From assembly GCA_003133815.1 (NCBI GenBank), contig PKZR01000200.1, positions 1 through 13,159 of the forward strand: DNA of 13,159 nucleotides, written 5' to 3'. A program made the position numbers and the translations under genes. Every line of letters starts with the position of its first letter. Within the stretch, counting starts at the first letter, position 1. Shown here piece by piece: positions 1-7,399 of this stretch. The notes beneath the pieces were generated by a model. It was not told where the DNA came from, ran no database searches, and saw nothing but the letters and a program-made list of their open reading frames with translations. This DNA comes from Limisphaerales bacterium. GTDB lineage: Bacteria; Verrucomicrobiota; Verrucomicrobiia; Limisphaerales; UBA11358.

Positions 1-160
1 CAAAATCGCCGGCATCAAGGTGAGGCGTGTAAACCGGCTTGTTTTTGCCGCGCAACACGTCGGCAACCTGCGCGGCCAGACGGCCAAGCACCGCGCCATC
101 GGCATCAATAACGTGCCACTTGCGCTGATCCAAATTCACTTTAGGTAAAAAAGTTTTCAT
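1..160 (-). CDS. rplM: 50S ribosomal protein L13, N-terminal 53 residues (cut by window edge)
   Basis: L13 is an early-assembly protein of the large ribosomal subunit that binds 23S rRNA. The reading frame starts at the ATG at 160-158 and runs off the left edge still open. It begins MKTFLPKVNLDQRKWHVIDA and continues with GAVLGRLAAQVADVLRGKNK and YTPHLDAGDF. The W-x-V-I/V-D-A, LGRLA, LRGK and YTPHxDxGD motifs are hallmarks of the L13 N-terminus, at the expected positions. A weak Shine-Dalgarno (GGGA, 6 nt before ATG) precedes it. The full protein is usually about 140-150 residues, so roughly two thirds lies outside. In bacteria rpsI (S9) usually follows rplM; that position is off the window and cannot be checked. 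Family identity is very secure. Confidence 0.95.
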   Translation of the reverse strand, partial: MKTFLPKVNLDQRKWHVIDADGAVLGRLAAQVADVLRGKNKPVYTPHLDAGDF

Positions 161-185
161 CTCAATTCCCAGCAAAGGGACGTGA

Positions 186-213
186 AATTTATCAGACTCG
201 CGAGCGAAGTCAA
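186..213 (-). promoter_or_regulatory. Candidate sigma-70 promoter for rplM
   Basis: Read on the minus strand there is TTGACT (213-208, 5 of 6 to the -35 consensus), a 16-nt spacer and TAAATT (191-186, 4 of 6 to the -10 consensus). Transcription would start near 179, giving a leader of about 20 nt before the ATG at 160. That is too short for an L13-type autoregulatory leader structure. The spacer contains the 8-bp palindrome CTCGCGAG (197-204). The call rests on hexamer match and position only. Confidence 0.45.
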
Positions 214-258
214 CAGGTCATTTTGAACAAGCTGGATGTCAAAGGCGGCGGCTTTGTC

Positions 259-288
259 TTGACGGAAGCTTTCAAGTGGGATTACATT
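259..288 (+). promoter_or_regulatory. Candidate sigma-70 promoter for the secreted protein gene
   Basis: TTGACG (259-264, 5 of 6) is followed by an 18-nt spacer and TACATT (283-288, 4 of 6). Transcription would start near 295, giving a leader of about 48 nt to the ATG at 343. The spacing is one longer than optimal, so this is a moderate match. It argues against a translation start upstream at the TTG at 223, which would lie before the promoter. Confidence 0.4.
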
Positions 289-333
289 GACTTAGTCGGA
301 AAAAATCGTCTTAAGTCGCCTAAATTACATCGT

Positions 334-338
334 AGGAG
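334..338 (+). promoter_or_regulatory. Shine-Dalgarno deciding the start of the secreted protein
   Basis: AGGAG lies 4 nt before the ATG at 343. The reading frame is open upstream to a TTG at 223, but that codon has no comparable Shine-Dalgarno. Starting there would also bury the signal peptide 40 residues inside the protein. The AGGAG together with the signal peptide fixes the start at 343. Confidence 0.75.
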
Positions 339-342
339 TCAT

Positions 343-3300
343 ATGAATAAGCTATTTGTCCTATTGGCTGCCGTTCTTGTCTTTGATGCCGCCAATGCCG
401 CCACCGTTTTCCCCATCGCGACAAATCCGGCCGTGGTTAATTTTGGCGGCGGTGTTGGATTTGACGGCACCAATTACATGGCCGGGTTTATGTCGGGGGC
501 AAATCAAAATCTGGTCGGGCAGCTTATTTCGGCGACGAATGGTTCATTGATCGGTTCACAGCTTGTCGTAGGCACCAACGTGGGTTTTCCGCCGGCAACT
601 GCACTAACTTTTGCCAAGACGAATTATTTTGCGGCGTGGTCTGATAGTTCCGTCGGTTCGGGCGTGGATATATCCGGCCAGTATATTTCCAGGAGCGGCG
701 CGAAAATCGGTTCCAAATTCAAACTTCTTTCAAGTGCAGGTTCGCACGGATTGCAAACAGTGGAGGCGACCGCTTCCGACGGCACGAATTTTCTGGCCGT
801 CTGGCAGGATCAAAATGACGACACTTTCTACGGCCAAATGGTGACGAATGGCGTATTATCCGGTTTGGTATTTACAATCAGCAGCCAATCGGGAAATGCA
901 GATGGCGCATATTCTGCCTCAGTGGCCTTCGGCAAAACGAATTATCTTGTCGTCTGGCAAAGTCAAAACGGCGGTTCGAGCTACCAGACTTACGGAGCTT
1001 TTGTATCTCTAAACGGCCACGCGGGAAGTCCATTTCAAATCAACCAGACCGCTTCGGCGGATCAAAATCCGCCCGCGGTCGCGTTTGACGGGACAAATTA
1101 TCTGGTCGCGTGGAGTTGGGACGATGGTTCTGGCTCTGTGGATATTTACGGGCGGCTGGTTTCACAAACCGGAACTTTTCCGGGGAGCGAACTCCAGTTG
1201 GCCACCGGGCCGGGCACCCAGATGCTTCCAACGCTGGCTTTTGACGGCGCAAACTACCTGATGGCTTGGAGCTACTTTCCAGGCACAGGGTTCGGCAGTG
1301 GAACCAATTCAAGCATTTACTTTCAATTCTTCAATCGTTCCGGCAGCCCGACCAACTCTGAATTTACCATATTCAGCGCACAGGGAACCAACAGTCCTTT
1401 GTTGGCCGGTCTTGTTTTTGACGGAACACGGTTTGCAGCGGTCGCCACCTTGGGAACGGTCATAACAGGCACAGACGGCAATGTCACCGGTTTGCCGAGC
1501 GGCGAGGTTTTTGGGGCGTTCATCCCCAGCAGCACGGCGGTGCAGGTGACGACGACATCGCTGCCCGACGGCACGACCAACGTGCCTTACAGCCAGACGC
1601 TGACGGCTTCCGGCGGTCAGACGCCATACACCTGGACGCTGGTTTCAAATTCTTTGCCCGCCGGTTTGAGCCTGTCGAGCGGCGGTGTGATTTCCGGAAC
1701 GCCGACGACCGCCATCACCACCAACTTCATCGTGCAGGTGAAAGACAACACCAACAGCATTGCGACGCAGGCGCTGTCGCTGACGATTGATGCACTGGAC
1801 ACCAGCGTCGTCTTCACCGTCACGCCAAGCTCCGTCACCAACACTTACAACGGCCCGATCATGCTGACGGTGACCGGCCTGAAAACCAACGAGACGGTGA
1901 CGGTTCAAAAATTTCTTGATGCGAACACGAATGGCGTGATTGACGCCGGAGACCTTCTGGTGCAGCAGTTTAATTTGACGGACGGGACAAATGTCGTGAT
2001 CGGCGGCGTGACGAACATCAACGTGCCGGGCGATTTGAATCCGACAAACGGCGCGATCACGGCGGCGCTGAATTTTCAGGCTGACTTCGTGCAGACCCTC
2101 GTCGGGAAATATTTGCTCAAGCTGACGAGTCCAACCAGCCATTTCACGCCCATCACAAATTTATTTGCGGTCACGAATTTTCCCTTCGCGCAGAAATTCA
2201 CCGGCACGGTGGTCAGCAATGGCGTGGCCGTTCCCAATGCCGGCATCCTGCTGTTTCCGGCGGCGGCGGACAGCAATCCGGTGGGCGGCGCGGTGGCGAA
2301 CAATTCCGGCGTTTACACCATCCAGATGCCGGCGGGAACTTATTCACTGGTGCCATTCAAGGCTAATCTTGTCGCCAATTTTTCGGGCGCGCCGGCGCTC
2401 ACTTTGAGCAACAACGCGACGTTCACCACCAACCTGACCCTCATTCCGGCGACAAACAGCATTTCCGGCCAGGTCGTGGATGCCAACAATTCCGGCGTCG
2501 GATTGCCGGGGCTTTTGGTGCCGGTCCAGCCCAAGGACAGAAGCCTGCTGGCAACGTGCTTTACCGACACCAATGGCAATTTCACTGCGGGGGTGATTGC
2601 CAACCAATGGAGAGTTGGAGGCGACAGCGCCGGTCCTGCTTTTCTTGGTTATGTCACGCTGCAAAACAAAACGACGACTGACACCACAACCGGCAGCGTG
2701 TCGGGCGTGTCCATCGCCCTGCCGAAGGCGACGGCGTTGTTTTACGGCACGGTCAAGGACGTTTTTGGAAATCCGTTGCCGGGAGTTGTCGCCATTCGCG
2801 CCGACGACAATAACAACGGTTTGTATGAGGCGGATGGCTACACGGATACGAACGGAAATTACGCCACTGCCGCGATTGGCGGGCTTGGCGGCAACGATCC
2901 ATGGCAGGTGCAGATTGACAATCCGGGCAGCTTCACCAATTACATCTTTTCACAACCAGCATTTGATCAAAATGGCGGCGGCACGAACATCAATATCGGC
3001 CAGGCCGTGCTGGTAAATTTCACCGCCGTCATGGCGACCAATCACATCTCTGGCAATATCAAGTTCAACGGCACGAACATCGTGGGCGTGGGTGTGGATG
3101 CCTACGCAACCATCAGCAATGTGGATTACAACGTCAATGTGGACACGGACACCAACGGCAATTACTCGTTCAACGTCGCCAACAGTGGCTGGAACGTCGG
3201 CGTCAATCAACAAGGCGGCAGCGACAGTTTGGACAACATGCTCGGCAGCGGCAATTATCAGCCCCCGAACGAACAAAGCATCACCATCTCCAACAACAAC

Positions 3301-4947
3301 GGCGTCGCGAACTTCATCGTCCAAGGCTACACCACGTTTGTGAGCGGACAGGTGGTTGATGACAGCGGAAGTCCCGTGACCTTCATGAATGTCTTCGCCC
3401 AAACCAACAGTGGAGGCAACACTGTAGGCTTTTCCTCCCAGGCCACGACCGATTCGGGCGGAAATTTCCGGATGGGCATTGTCGGCGGGAATTACACGCT
3501 CTTTTTGAACAGCGACCCGAACACCGGCTATCCATCACTCAACTTGGTGGGACCCACCGTGCCGGTCAGCTTCACCAACGGTGTCAACATCACTAATTTT
3601 ATTCTCATCGCCCCGCGCGTCACGGGCGCGATCCAGGCGCAGGTCAACAATCCCAGTAGTGCTGGCGTTTCGGGCATCGGAGTTTTCGCTACGCTCACGG
3701 CCGGCACCACCAATTATTCCAGTGAGCAGATTCAAACGGACGGTTCGGGCGCGGCCAATGTGCCGGTCTGCAACGGCAACTGGCAGGTGAGCCTGAACGG
3801 CAACGACGTGCAGAACGCCGGCTACTCGACCCCCGCTTCCCAAAATCTCACCGTCTCCGGCAACACCCCGTCGGTGACATTTACCCTCGGCAGCGTTTCA
3901 CCGTTGCAAATTACGACGACTTCCCTGCCTGACGGAATTGTGGGCGGGCAATACAACCAGCAATTAAGCGCTTCCGGCGGACAACCGTCATATTCTTGGT
4001 CGCTGACCCCGGGCTCGCTGGCATTGCCTCCCGGATTCAGTCTTTCAACGGGCGGCAACATTTCCGGCACCCCGACGAATGCGCCATTTGGCGGGACGAA
4101 TTATAATTTTTCCGTGCGCGTGACTGATAATTCCGCGAACACGGTGGATCAATCGTTGTCGTTGACAGTCTATCCCGCCCTTACCATTTCCACCAATAAT
4201 CTGCCAAACGGCACAAACGGCATACCTTACACCGCGCAAATTTTGATTTCTGGGGGCGATACGGCGGGCGGCTACAGTCCGATTCTAAATGGTTCGCTCC
4301 CGCCGGGTTTGAATTTCTCTTATGGCACCCTCACCAGTTCAAACGAGTTCTTTGTCATTTCCGGCACGCCGACCAGCAGCGGCACCTTTTCATTCAACGG
4401 AGGTGCCACTGACACCGATGGCAACCAGGTGCAAACCAATTTTTCAATCACCATCCTGGCTTCCTTGCAAATCACGACGACCACCCTGACCAATGCCACG
4501 GTCGGAGCCGCCTACACGAATCAACTGAAAGGTTCCGGCGGCACGACACCTTACACCTGGACCATCGCCAACGGTTCGCAACCGCTGCCATCCGCGCTGA
4601 CGCTTTCGACCAACGGCGGAATTTCCGGCGTGCCGGCGTCCGTCGGGACGAACAGTTTCATTGTGCGCCTGACCGATCATAATTCGCTCACCGTCACCCA
4701 TTCGTTCACGCTCGTCGTCAATCCCAAGCCAGCTCTTGGTTCGCCAAGCTGGCAGACAAACCGGTTCCAAATCCGGCTCACCGGTGCGGTAAACCAGAAT
4801 TACACGGTCCAGATGTCCACCAATTTAAGTTCCACAAACTGGACTTCGCTTTTCATCACCAACAGCGCCACCACCAATGTGTTCAATTTGACCGACCCCA
4901 ACGCCACCAACAAACAGCGCTTCTACCGCATTTTGATCGGCCCGTGA
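343..4947 (+). CDS. Large secreted multidomain protein: seven-repeat propeller-like region, He_PIG-type Ig domains, carboxypeptidase-regulatory-like modules, verrucomicrobial C-terminal module
   Basis: A 1534-residue exported protein of unknown function. Residues 1-19 are a Sec signal peptide (MNKLFVLLAAVLVFDAANA, cleavage before ATVF). Residues about 35-395 hold seven repeats with a core like FDGTNYLVAW, starting near residues 40, 90, 145, 196, 248, 300 and 359; seven units of 50-59 residues suggest a seven-bladed beta-propeller (inference). A He_PIG-type putative Ig domain follows (about 400-483), with the TTTSLPDG opening and ISGTPT motif. Then comes a region with an EF-hand-like loop (D526, N528, N530, D534, D537). 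Six carboxypeptidase-regulatory-like modules begin near 619, 707, 800, 902, 999 and 1093, several with TDTNGN[FY]. Three more He_PIG-type domains start near 1188, 1280 and 1375. Residues about 1463-1534 form the C-terminal module (STNLSSTNW, then RFYR). No catalytic motif was recognised; adhesion, matrix or glycan binding are all possible. It is monocistronic and ends directly against livF. Confidence 0.9.
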   Translation: MNKLFVLLAAVLVFDAANAATVFPIATNPAVVNFGGGVGFDGTNYMAGFMSGANQNLVGQLISATNGSLIGSQLVVGTNVGFPPATALTFAKTNYFAAWSDSSVGSGVDISGQYISRSGAKIGSKFKLLSSAGSHGLQTVEATASDGTNFLAVWQDQNDDTFYGQMVTNGVLSGLVFTISSQSGNADGAYSASVAFGKTNYLVVWQSQNGGSSYQTYGAFVSLNGHAGSPFQINQTASADQNPPAVAFDGTNYLVAWSWDDGSGSVDIYGRLVSQTGTFPGSELQLATGPGTQMLPTLAFDGANYLMAWSYFPGTGFGSGTNSSIYFQFFNRSGSPTNSEFTIFSAQGTNSPLLAGLVFDGTRFAAVATLGTVITGTDGNVTGLPSGEVFGAFIPSSTAVQVTTTSLPDGTTNVPYSQTLTASGGQTPYTWTLVSNSLPAGLSLSSGGVISGTPTTAITTNFIVQVKDNTNSIATQALSLTIDALDTSVVFTVTPSSVTNTYNGPIMLTVTGLKTNETVTVQKFLDANTNGVIDAGDLLVQQFNLTDGTNVVIGGVTNINVPGDLNPTNGAITAALNFQADFVQTLVGKYLLKLTSPTSHFTPITNLFAVTNFPFAQKFTGTVVSNGVAVPNAGILLFPAAADSNPVGGAVANNSGVYTIQMPAGTYSLVPFKANLVANFSGAPALTLSNNATFTTNLTLIPATNSISGQVVDANNSGVGLPGLLVPVQPKDRSLLATCFTDTNGNFTAGVIANQWRVGGDSAGPAFLGYVTLQNKTTTDTTTGSVSGVSIALPKATALFYGTVKDVFGNPLPGVVAIRADDNNNGLYEADGYTDTNGNYATAAIGGLGGNDPWQVQIDNPGSFTNYIFSQPAFDQNGGGTNINIGQAVLVNFTAVMATNHISGNIKFNGTNIVGVGVDAYATISNVDYNVNVDTDTNGNYSFNVANSGWNVGVNQQGGSDSLDNMLGSGNYQPPNEQSITISNNNGVANFIVQGYTTFVSGQVVDDSGSPVTFMNVFAQTNSGGNTVGFSSQATTDSGGNFRMGIVGGNYTLFLNSDPNTGYPSLNLVGPTVPVSFTNGVNITNFILIAPRVTGAIQAQVNNPSSAGVSGIGVFATLTAGTTNYSSEQIQTDGSGAANVPVCNGNWQVSLNGNDVQNAGYSTPASQNLTVSGNTPSVTFTLGSVSPLQITTTSLPDGIVGGQYNQQLSASGGQPSYSWSLTPGSLALPPGFSLSTGGNISGTPTNAPFGGTNYNFSVRVTDNSANTVDQSLSLTVYPALTISTNNLPNGTNGIPYTAQILISGGDTAGGYSPILNGSLPPGLNFSYGTLTSSNEFFVISGTPTSSGTFSFNGGATDTDGNQVQTNFSITILASLQITTTTLTNATVGAAYTNQLKGSGGTTPYTWTIANGSQPLPSALTLSTNGGISGVPASVGTNSFIVRLTDHNSLTVTHSFTLVVNPKPALGSPSWQTNRFQIRLTGAVNQNYTVQMSTNLSSTNWTSLFITNSATTNVFNLTDPNATNKQRFYRILIGP
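463..1540 (+). repeat. Seven protein-level repeats (FDGTNYLVAW-type) inside the secreted protein
   Basis: The core motif recurs at residues 40 (FDGTNY), 90 (FAKTNY), 145 (SDGTNF), 196 (FGKTNY), 248 (FDGTNY), 300 (FDGANY) and 359 (FDGTRF). Each is followed by a hydrophobic strand, often ending in W (AAW, AVW, VVW, VAW, MAW), and then by a G-rich turn and a second strand such as IYGRLVSQTG or FYGQMVTNG. Repeat spacing is 50, 55, 51, 52, 52 and 59 residues. The last copy is the most diverged and lacks the Trp. Confidence 0.75.
1549..1571 (+). repeat. Copy 1 of a 23-nt DNA repeat at the start of He_PIG-type domains
   Basis: This segment encodes the opening TTTSLPDG of the first He_PIG-type domain. 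It matches the opening of the second domain at 3913-3935 in 20 of 23 bases, all three differences being synonymous. The copies lie about 2.36 kb apart within one gene. That identity is higher than the rest of the two domains would predict and fits duplication or gene conversion between modules. Confidence 0.7.
2197..3900 (+). repeat. Six carboxypeptidase-regulatory-like modules inside the secreted protein
   Basis: Modules open with a short strand of the type FTGTV, ISGQV, FYGTV, ISGNI, VSGQV or VTGAI, near residues 619, 707, 800, 902, 999 and 1093 (spacing 88-102). The middle of several carries TDTNGN[FY] (residues 741, 834 and 935) or TTDSGGNF. Most end in a strand such as GTYSLVPF, GNYTLFLN or GNWQVSLN. 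This matches the CarboxypepD_reg / SD-repeat type of beta-sandwich used as a spacer in surface proteins. The third also contains a DDNNNG acidic loop. Family naming is by motif only; the sixth is the least typical. Confidence 0.65.
3913..3935 (+). repeat. Copy 2 of a 23-nt DNA repeat at the start of He_PIG-type domains
   Basis: Partner of the segment at 1549-1571 (20 of 23 bases identical), again encoding TTTSLPDG. A third, weaker relative near 4472 opens the fourth He_PIG-type domain (ITTTTLTN). Confidence 0.7.
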
Positions 4948-5655
4948 TCAGCCGCCCAGATAGGCGCTTTTGACCTGCGGATTCTGACTCAACGCGGCGG
5001 AATCGTCCTGCAAGATGATTTTCCCCGTTTCGAGGACGTAGCCGAAATGTGAAATTTCCAGCGCAAGGTTTGCATTCTGCTCCACCAGCAAAATCGTCAA
5101 GCCTTGATCGCGGTTGATTTCCACAATTTTCTCGAAAATGGTTTTCACCAGCAAAGGCGCAAGTCCAAGCGACGGCTCGTCAAGAAGAAGTAATTTCGGC
5201 CTGCTCATCAGCGCCCGACCGATGGCCAGCATCTGCTGTTCGCCGCCACTCAAAGTTCCTGCGACCTGCTTTTGGCGTTCCCGCAATCGCGGAAACAGGC
5301 TGAAAACATGGTCGAGTTCACGCCGGACGATCTGCTTGTCCCTCTGCAAATACGCGCCAAGCTGCAAATTTTCCAGCACCGTCAAATTCGCAAAAATCAT
5401 CCTGCCTTCAGGAACATGCGAAATTCCGCGCGCAACAATTTGGTGCGGCGGCAGACCGGCGATGTTTTTGCCGTCGTAAAGAATCTCGCCCGACTTCGGT
5501 TTGAGCAAACCGGAAATTGTCTTGAGAGTCGTCGTCTTGCCCGCGCCGTTCGCGCCGATGAGCGTGACGATGCTGCCTGCCTTCACAGACAAAGAAACTC
5601 CATGCAGCGCTGGAATAGCGCCGTAGCCGACGAAAAGATTTTTTATTTCCAACAT
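4948..5655 (-). CDS. livF: Branched-chain amino acid-type ABC transporter, ATP-binding protein LivF
   Basis: One of the two cytoplasmic ATPases that energise a Liv-type importer; 235 residues, the usual LivF length. Walker A is GANGAGKTT (34-42), the signature is LSGGEQ (135-140) and Walker B is LLLLDE with catalytic Glu160. At the switch position it has VEQN (191-194), Gln instead of the usual ABC His; this, and VPEGR at 81-85 in the Q-loop region, are normal for LivF. The ATG at 5655 lies 3 nt after the livG stop. No clear Shine-Dalgarno is visible, so translation probably depends on coupling to livG. It is the last gene of the operon, and its stop directly abuts the stop of the convergent secreted-protein gene. 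Substrate specificity cannot be read from an ATPase. Confidence 0.94.
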   Translation of the reverse strand: MLEIKNLFVGYGAIPALHGVSLSVKAGSIVTLIGANGAGKTTTLKTISGLLKPKSGEILYDGKNIAGLPPHQIVARGISHVPEGRMIFANLTVLENLQLGAYLQRDKQIVRRELDHVFSLFPRLRERQKQVAGTLSGGEQQMLAIGRALMSRPKLLLLDEPSLGLAPLLVKTIFEKIVEINRDQGLTILLVEQNANLALEISHFGYVLETGKIILQDDSAALSQNPQVKSAYLGG

Positions 5656-5658
5656 GGT

Positions 5659-6420
5659 TTAACTGCCAAGATATGCTTCGATGACTTTTGAATTTGCCCG
5701 GATTTCCTCCGGCTTTCCTTCGGCGATTTTAATCCCGTAATCGAGAACGGCGATGCGCTCACAAATGCCCATCACAACCTGCATGTCGTGTTCGACGAGC
5801 AAGACAGAAATCTGATACTTATCCTTGATGAATTGGATCAGCCGCATCAGTTCAATTTTTTCGATCGCGTTCATGCCTGCGGCGGGTTCATCAAGCAAAA
5901 GCAATTTCGGCCTCGTCGCCAGCGCGCGGACTATTTCCAACCGCCGTTGGTCACCGTAGCTCAAGCCATTCGCCAGCGCATCGCGAAATTTTCCAAGTTG
6001 AAAAATTTCCAGAAGCGCCATCACTTCGTCCGCGATTTCCTTTTCTCCGTCGCGGAAGGCGCTTCCTCGCCAGAGCGCGTTACGAACGCCGCGTGGACAA
6101 TGCAATTGCGCGGTGATGCGCACGTTGTCGAAAACCGTCATCGAGCCGAACAGCCGGATGTTTTGAAACGTTCGCGCGATGCCATGCCTAGTAATCTGAT
6201 GCGGCTTGCGGCCAACGAGAGATCGGTTGTCAAAAATAATTTCGCCGCCCGTCGGCTGATAAACGCCGGTGATCAAATTGAACACCGTTGTTTTGCCCGC
6301 GCCGTTCGGGCCGATGAGACCGACGAGTTCGTTGCGCCCGATCTGCAAATCCAGCTCCGATACCGCCGTGAGGCCGCCGAAGCGGATGGTGGCTTTGTCA
6401 ATTTGGAGAAGCGCGGTCAT
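5659..6420 (-). CDS. livG: Branched-chain amino acid-type ABC transporter, ATP-binding protein LivG
   Basis: Second cytoplasmic ATPase of the Liv importer, 253 residues, full length for the family. Visible motifs are Walker A GPNGAGKTT (37-45), Q-loop Gln86 in RTFQNIRLF, the LivG-type signature LSYGDQRRLEI (153-163), Walker B LLLLDEPAAGMN with Glu178, and the switch His211 in VEHDM. It should pair with LivF as a heterodimer, giving two complete ATP sites. The ATG at 6420 is 1 nt after the livM stop (TAA at 6424-6422). The sequence just upstream is A/T-rich with no Shine-Dalgarno, so coupling to livM is likely. Nothing is missing or altered compared with the family. Confidence 0.95.
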   Translation of the reverse strand: MTALLQIDKATIRFGGLTAVSELDLQIGRNELVGLIGPNGAGKTTVFNLITGVYQPTGGEIIFDNRSLVGRKPHQITRHGIARTFQNIRLFGSMTVFDNVRITAQLHCPRGVRNALWRGSAFRDGEKEIADEVMALLEIFQLGKFRDALANGLSYGDQRRLEIVRALATRPKLLLLDEPAAGMNAIEKIELMRLIQFIKDKYQISVLLVEHDMQVVMGICERIAVLDYGIKIAEGKPEEIRANSKVIEAYLGS

Positions 6421-6421
6421 T

Positions 6422-7399
6422 TTATTTTGACAGCGATTTTCTCAAGCTGAAAAGTCCCTGCGGTCGCGTAAGCATTAAAATTATCAATAGCAACGAATAA
6501 ATGATCATCCTTGTGTCACTGACCCAGACGAACGGATGTGCGGTTACGATGCCGGGAATGTGTTCAATGTCGGCTATCGCTCGCAATCCTTCCGGCAGCA
6601 GTGTCAGCAAAATCGCGGCGATGATGACGCCGATGGTGTTGCCCATGCCGCCGAGGATGACCATTACGACGATGGCGATGGATTGCATGAAATTGAATCC
6701 GCCCGGCGTGATGAACTGTTTCGAGTGCGCATAAAGTCCGCCCGCGATGCCCGCGAAAAATGCGCCGACGACGAACGCGGTGACTTTGTATTTAGTCGTG
6801 CTGATGCCCATCGCCGAGGCCGCAACTTCGTCGTCGCGCACAGCGATGAAGCCGCGGCCGTAAGTGGAATGGACGAGGGCGGTGACGACATAAACCGTTA
6901 CGGCGGCAAAACCGAACGCCCAGAAAAAATTCGTCCAGCCGTGCATCACGCTCAAGCCGCGCGCCCCGCCGACGGATTGCATGTTCTGAAAAACGACGCG
7001 GATGATTTCGCCGAAACCGAGCGTGACGATGGCGAGATAATCACCCCGCAGACGCAGCGTGGGAATGCCAACCAACAATCCCGCCACCGCCGCGAGCAAT
7101 CCCCCCGCGAGTAGCGCACCGAGGAAAACCGCGATGGATAAATATGGATTCAATTCGCCGAATTGATTCGTGATGGCCGCCGCCGTGTAAGCGCCGACGG
7201 CCATGAAACCGGCGTGCCCGAGCGAAAATTGTCCGGTGTAGCCGTTGATGAGATTAAGGCTTACGGCGAGGATGATGTTGATGCCGATGTCATAGCTGAT
7301 GAACAGCCAGTAGGAATTGATTTGATTGGCAAACAGCGAAACTAAAAAACACAGAACGAGCGCGCCGAGAAAAAAAGTTTTGGCGTGGCGGATGTTCAT
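6422..7399 (-). CDS. livM: Branched-chain amino acid-type ABC transporter, permease LivM
   Basis: One of the two inner-membrane channel subunits; 325 residues, strongly hydrophobic with about 8-10 predicted membrane segments. It has the LivM hallmarks SLGHAGFMAVGAYTAA, RGDYLAIVTLGFGEIIR and the C-terminal ILGGMGNTIGVIIAA followed by TRPQGLF. Its length matches the compact LivM found in most bacteria rather than the longer E. coli protein, which has an N-terminal extension. The ATG overlaps the livH stop in an ATGA (7399-7396), the classic arrangement for translational coupling. AAGGA (7416-7412) lies 12 nt upstream, a rather distant Shine-Dalgarno. It pairs with LivH. Confidence 0.94.
   Translation of the reverse strand: MNIRHAKTFFLGALVLCFLVSLFANQINSYWLFISYDIGINIILAVSLNLINGYTGQFSLGHAGFMAVGAYTAAAITNQFGELNPYLSIAVFLGALLAGGLLAAVAGLLVGIPTLRLRGDYLAIVTLGFGEIIRVVFQNMQSVGGARGLSVMHGWTNFFWAFGFAAVTVYVVTALVHSTYGRGFIAVRDDEVAASAMGISTTKYKVTAFVVGAFFAGIAGGLYAHSKQFITPGGFNFMQSIAIVVMVILGGMGNTIGVIIAAILLTLLPEGLRAIADIEHIPGIVTAHPFVWVSDTRMIIYSLLLIILMLTRPQGLFSLRKSLSK

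Larger units (their letters stand above)
161..342. other. Divergent intergenic region, rplM / secreted protein
   Basis: 182 bp with no plausible gene. It holds one candidate promoter per direction and the Shine-Dalgarno of the plus-strand gene, all listed separately. I see no terminator, riboswitch or RNA-gene signature. Confidence 0.7.

Noticed and set aside
186..213. Partial inverted repeat around CTCGCGAG as an L13 autoregulatory leader.
   Set aside because: It lies within the putative promoter spacer, not in the transcribed leader, and the leader is too short to fold into a known L13-binding structure.
223..342. Forty-residue N-terminal extension of the secreted protein from a TTG at 223.
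   Set aside because: It has no good ribosome site, lies upstream of the candidate promoter, and would bury a textbook signal peptide. The ATG at 343 with AGGAG is the better start.
1645..2142. 165-residue minus-strand reading frame inside the secreted protein gene.
   Set aside because: Shadow of a Thr/Asn/Gly-rich gene; no motif, and the plus frame carries clear domain repeats.
5191..5194. Gln193 of LivF replacing the usual ABC switch His, as a sign of a degenerate ATPase.
   Set aside because: VEQN at this place is normal for the LivF family, so it is not an anomaly. The coordinates given for this entry are approximate.
5788..6450. 220-residue plus-strand reading frame opposite livG.
   Set aside because: It lies wholly antisense to a well-supported ABC ATPase, and its composition (Arg/Asp/His-rich, no motif) is typical of a shadow frame.
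6536..7114. 192-residue plus-strand reading frame opposite livM.
   Set aside because: Asp/Arg/His-rich antisense frame produced by the codon bias of a hydrophobic permease; no family motif or start signal.
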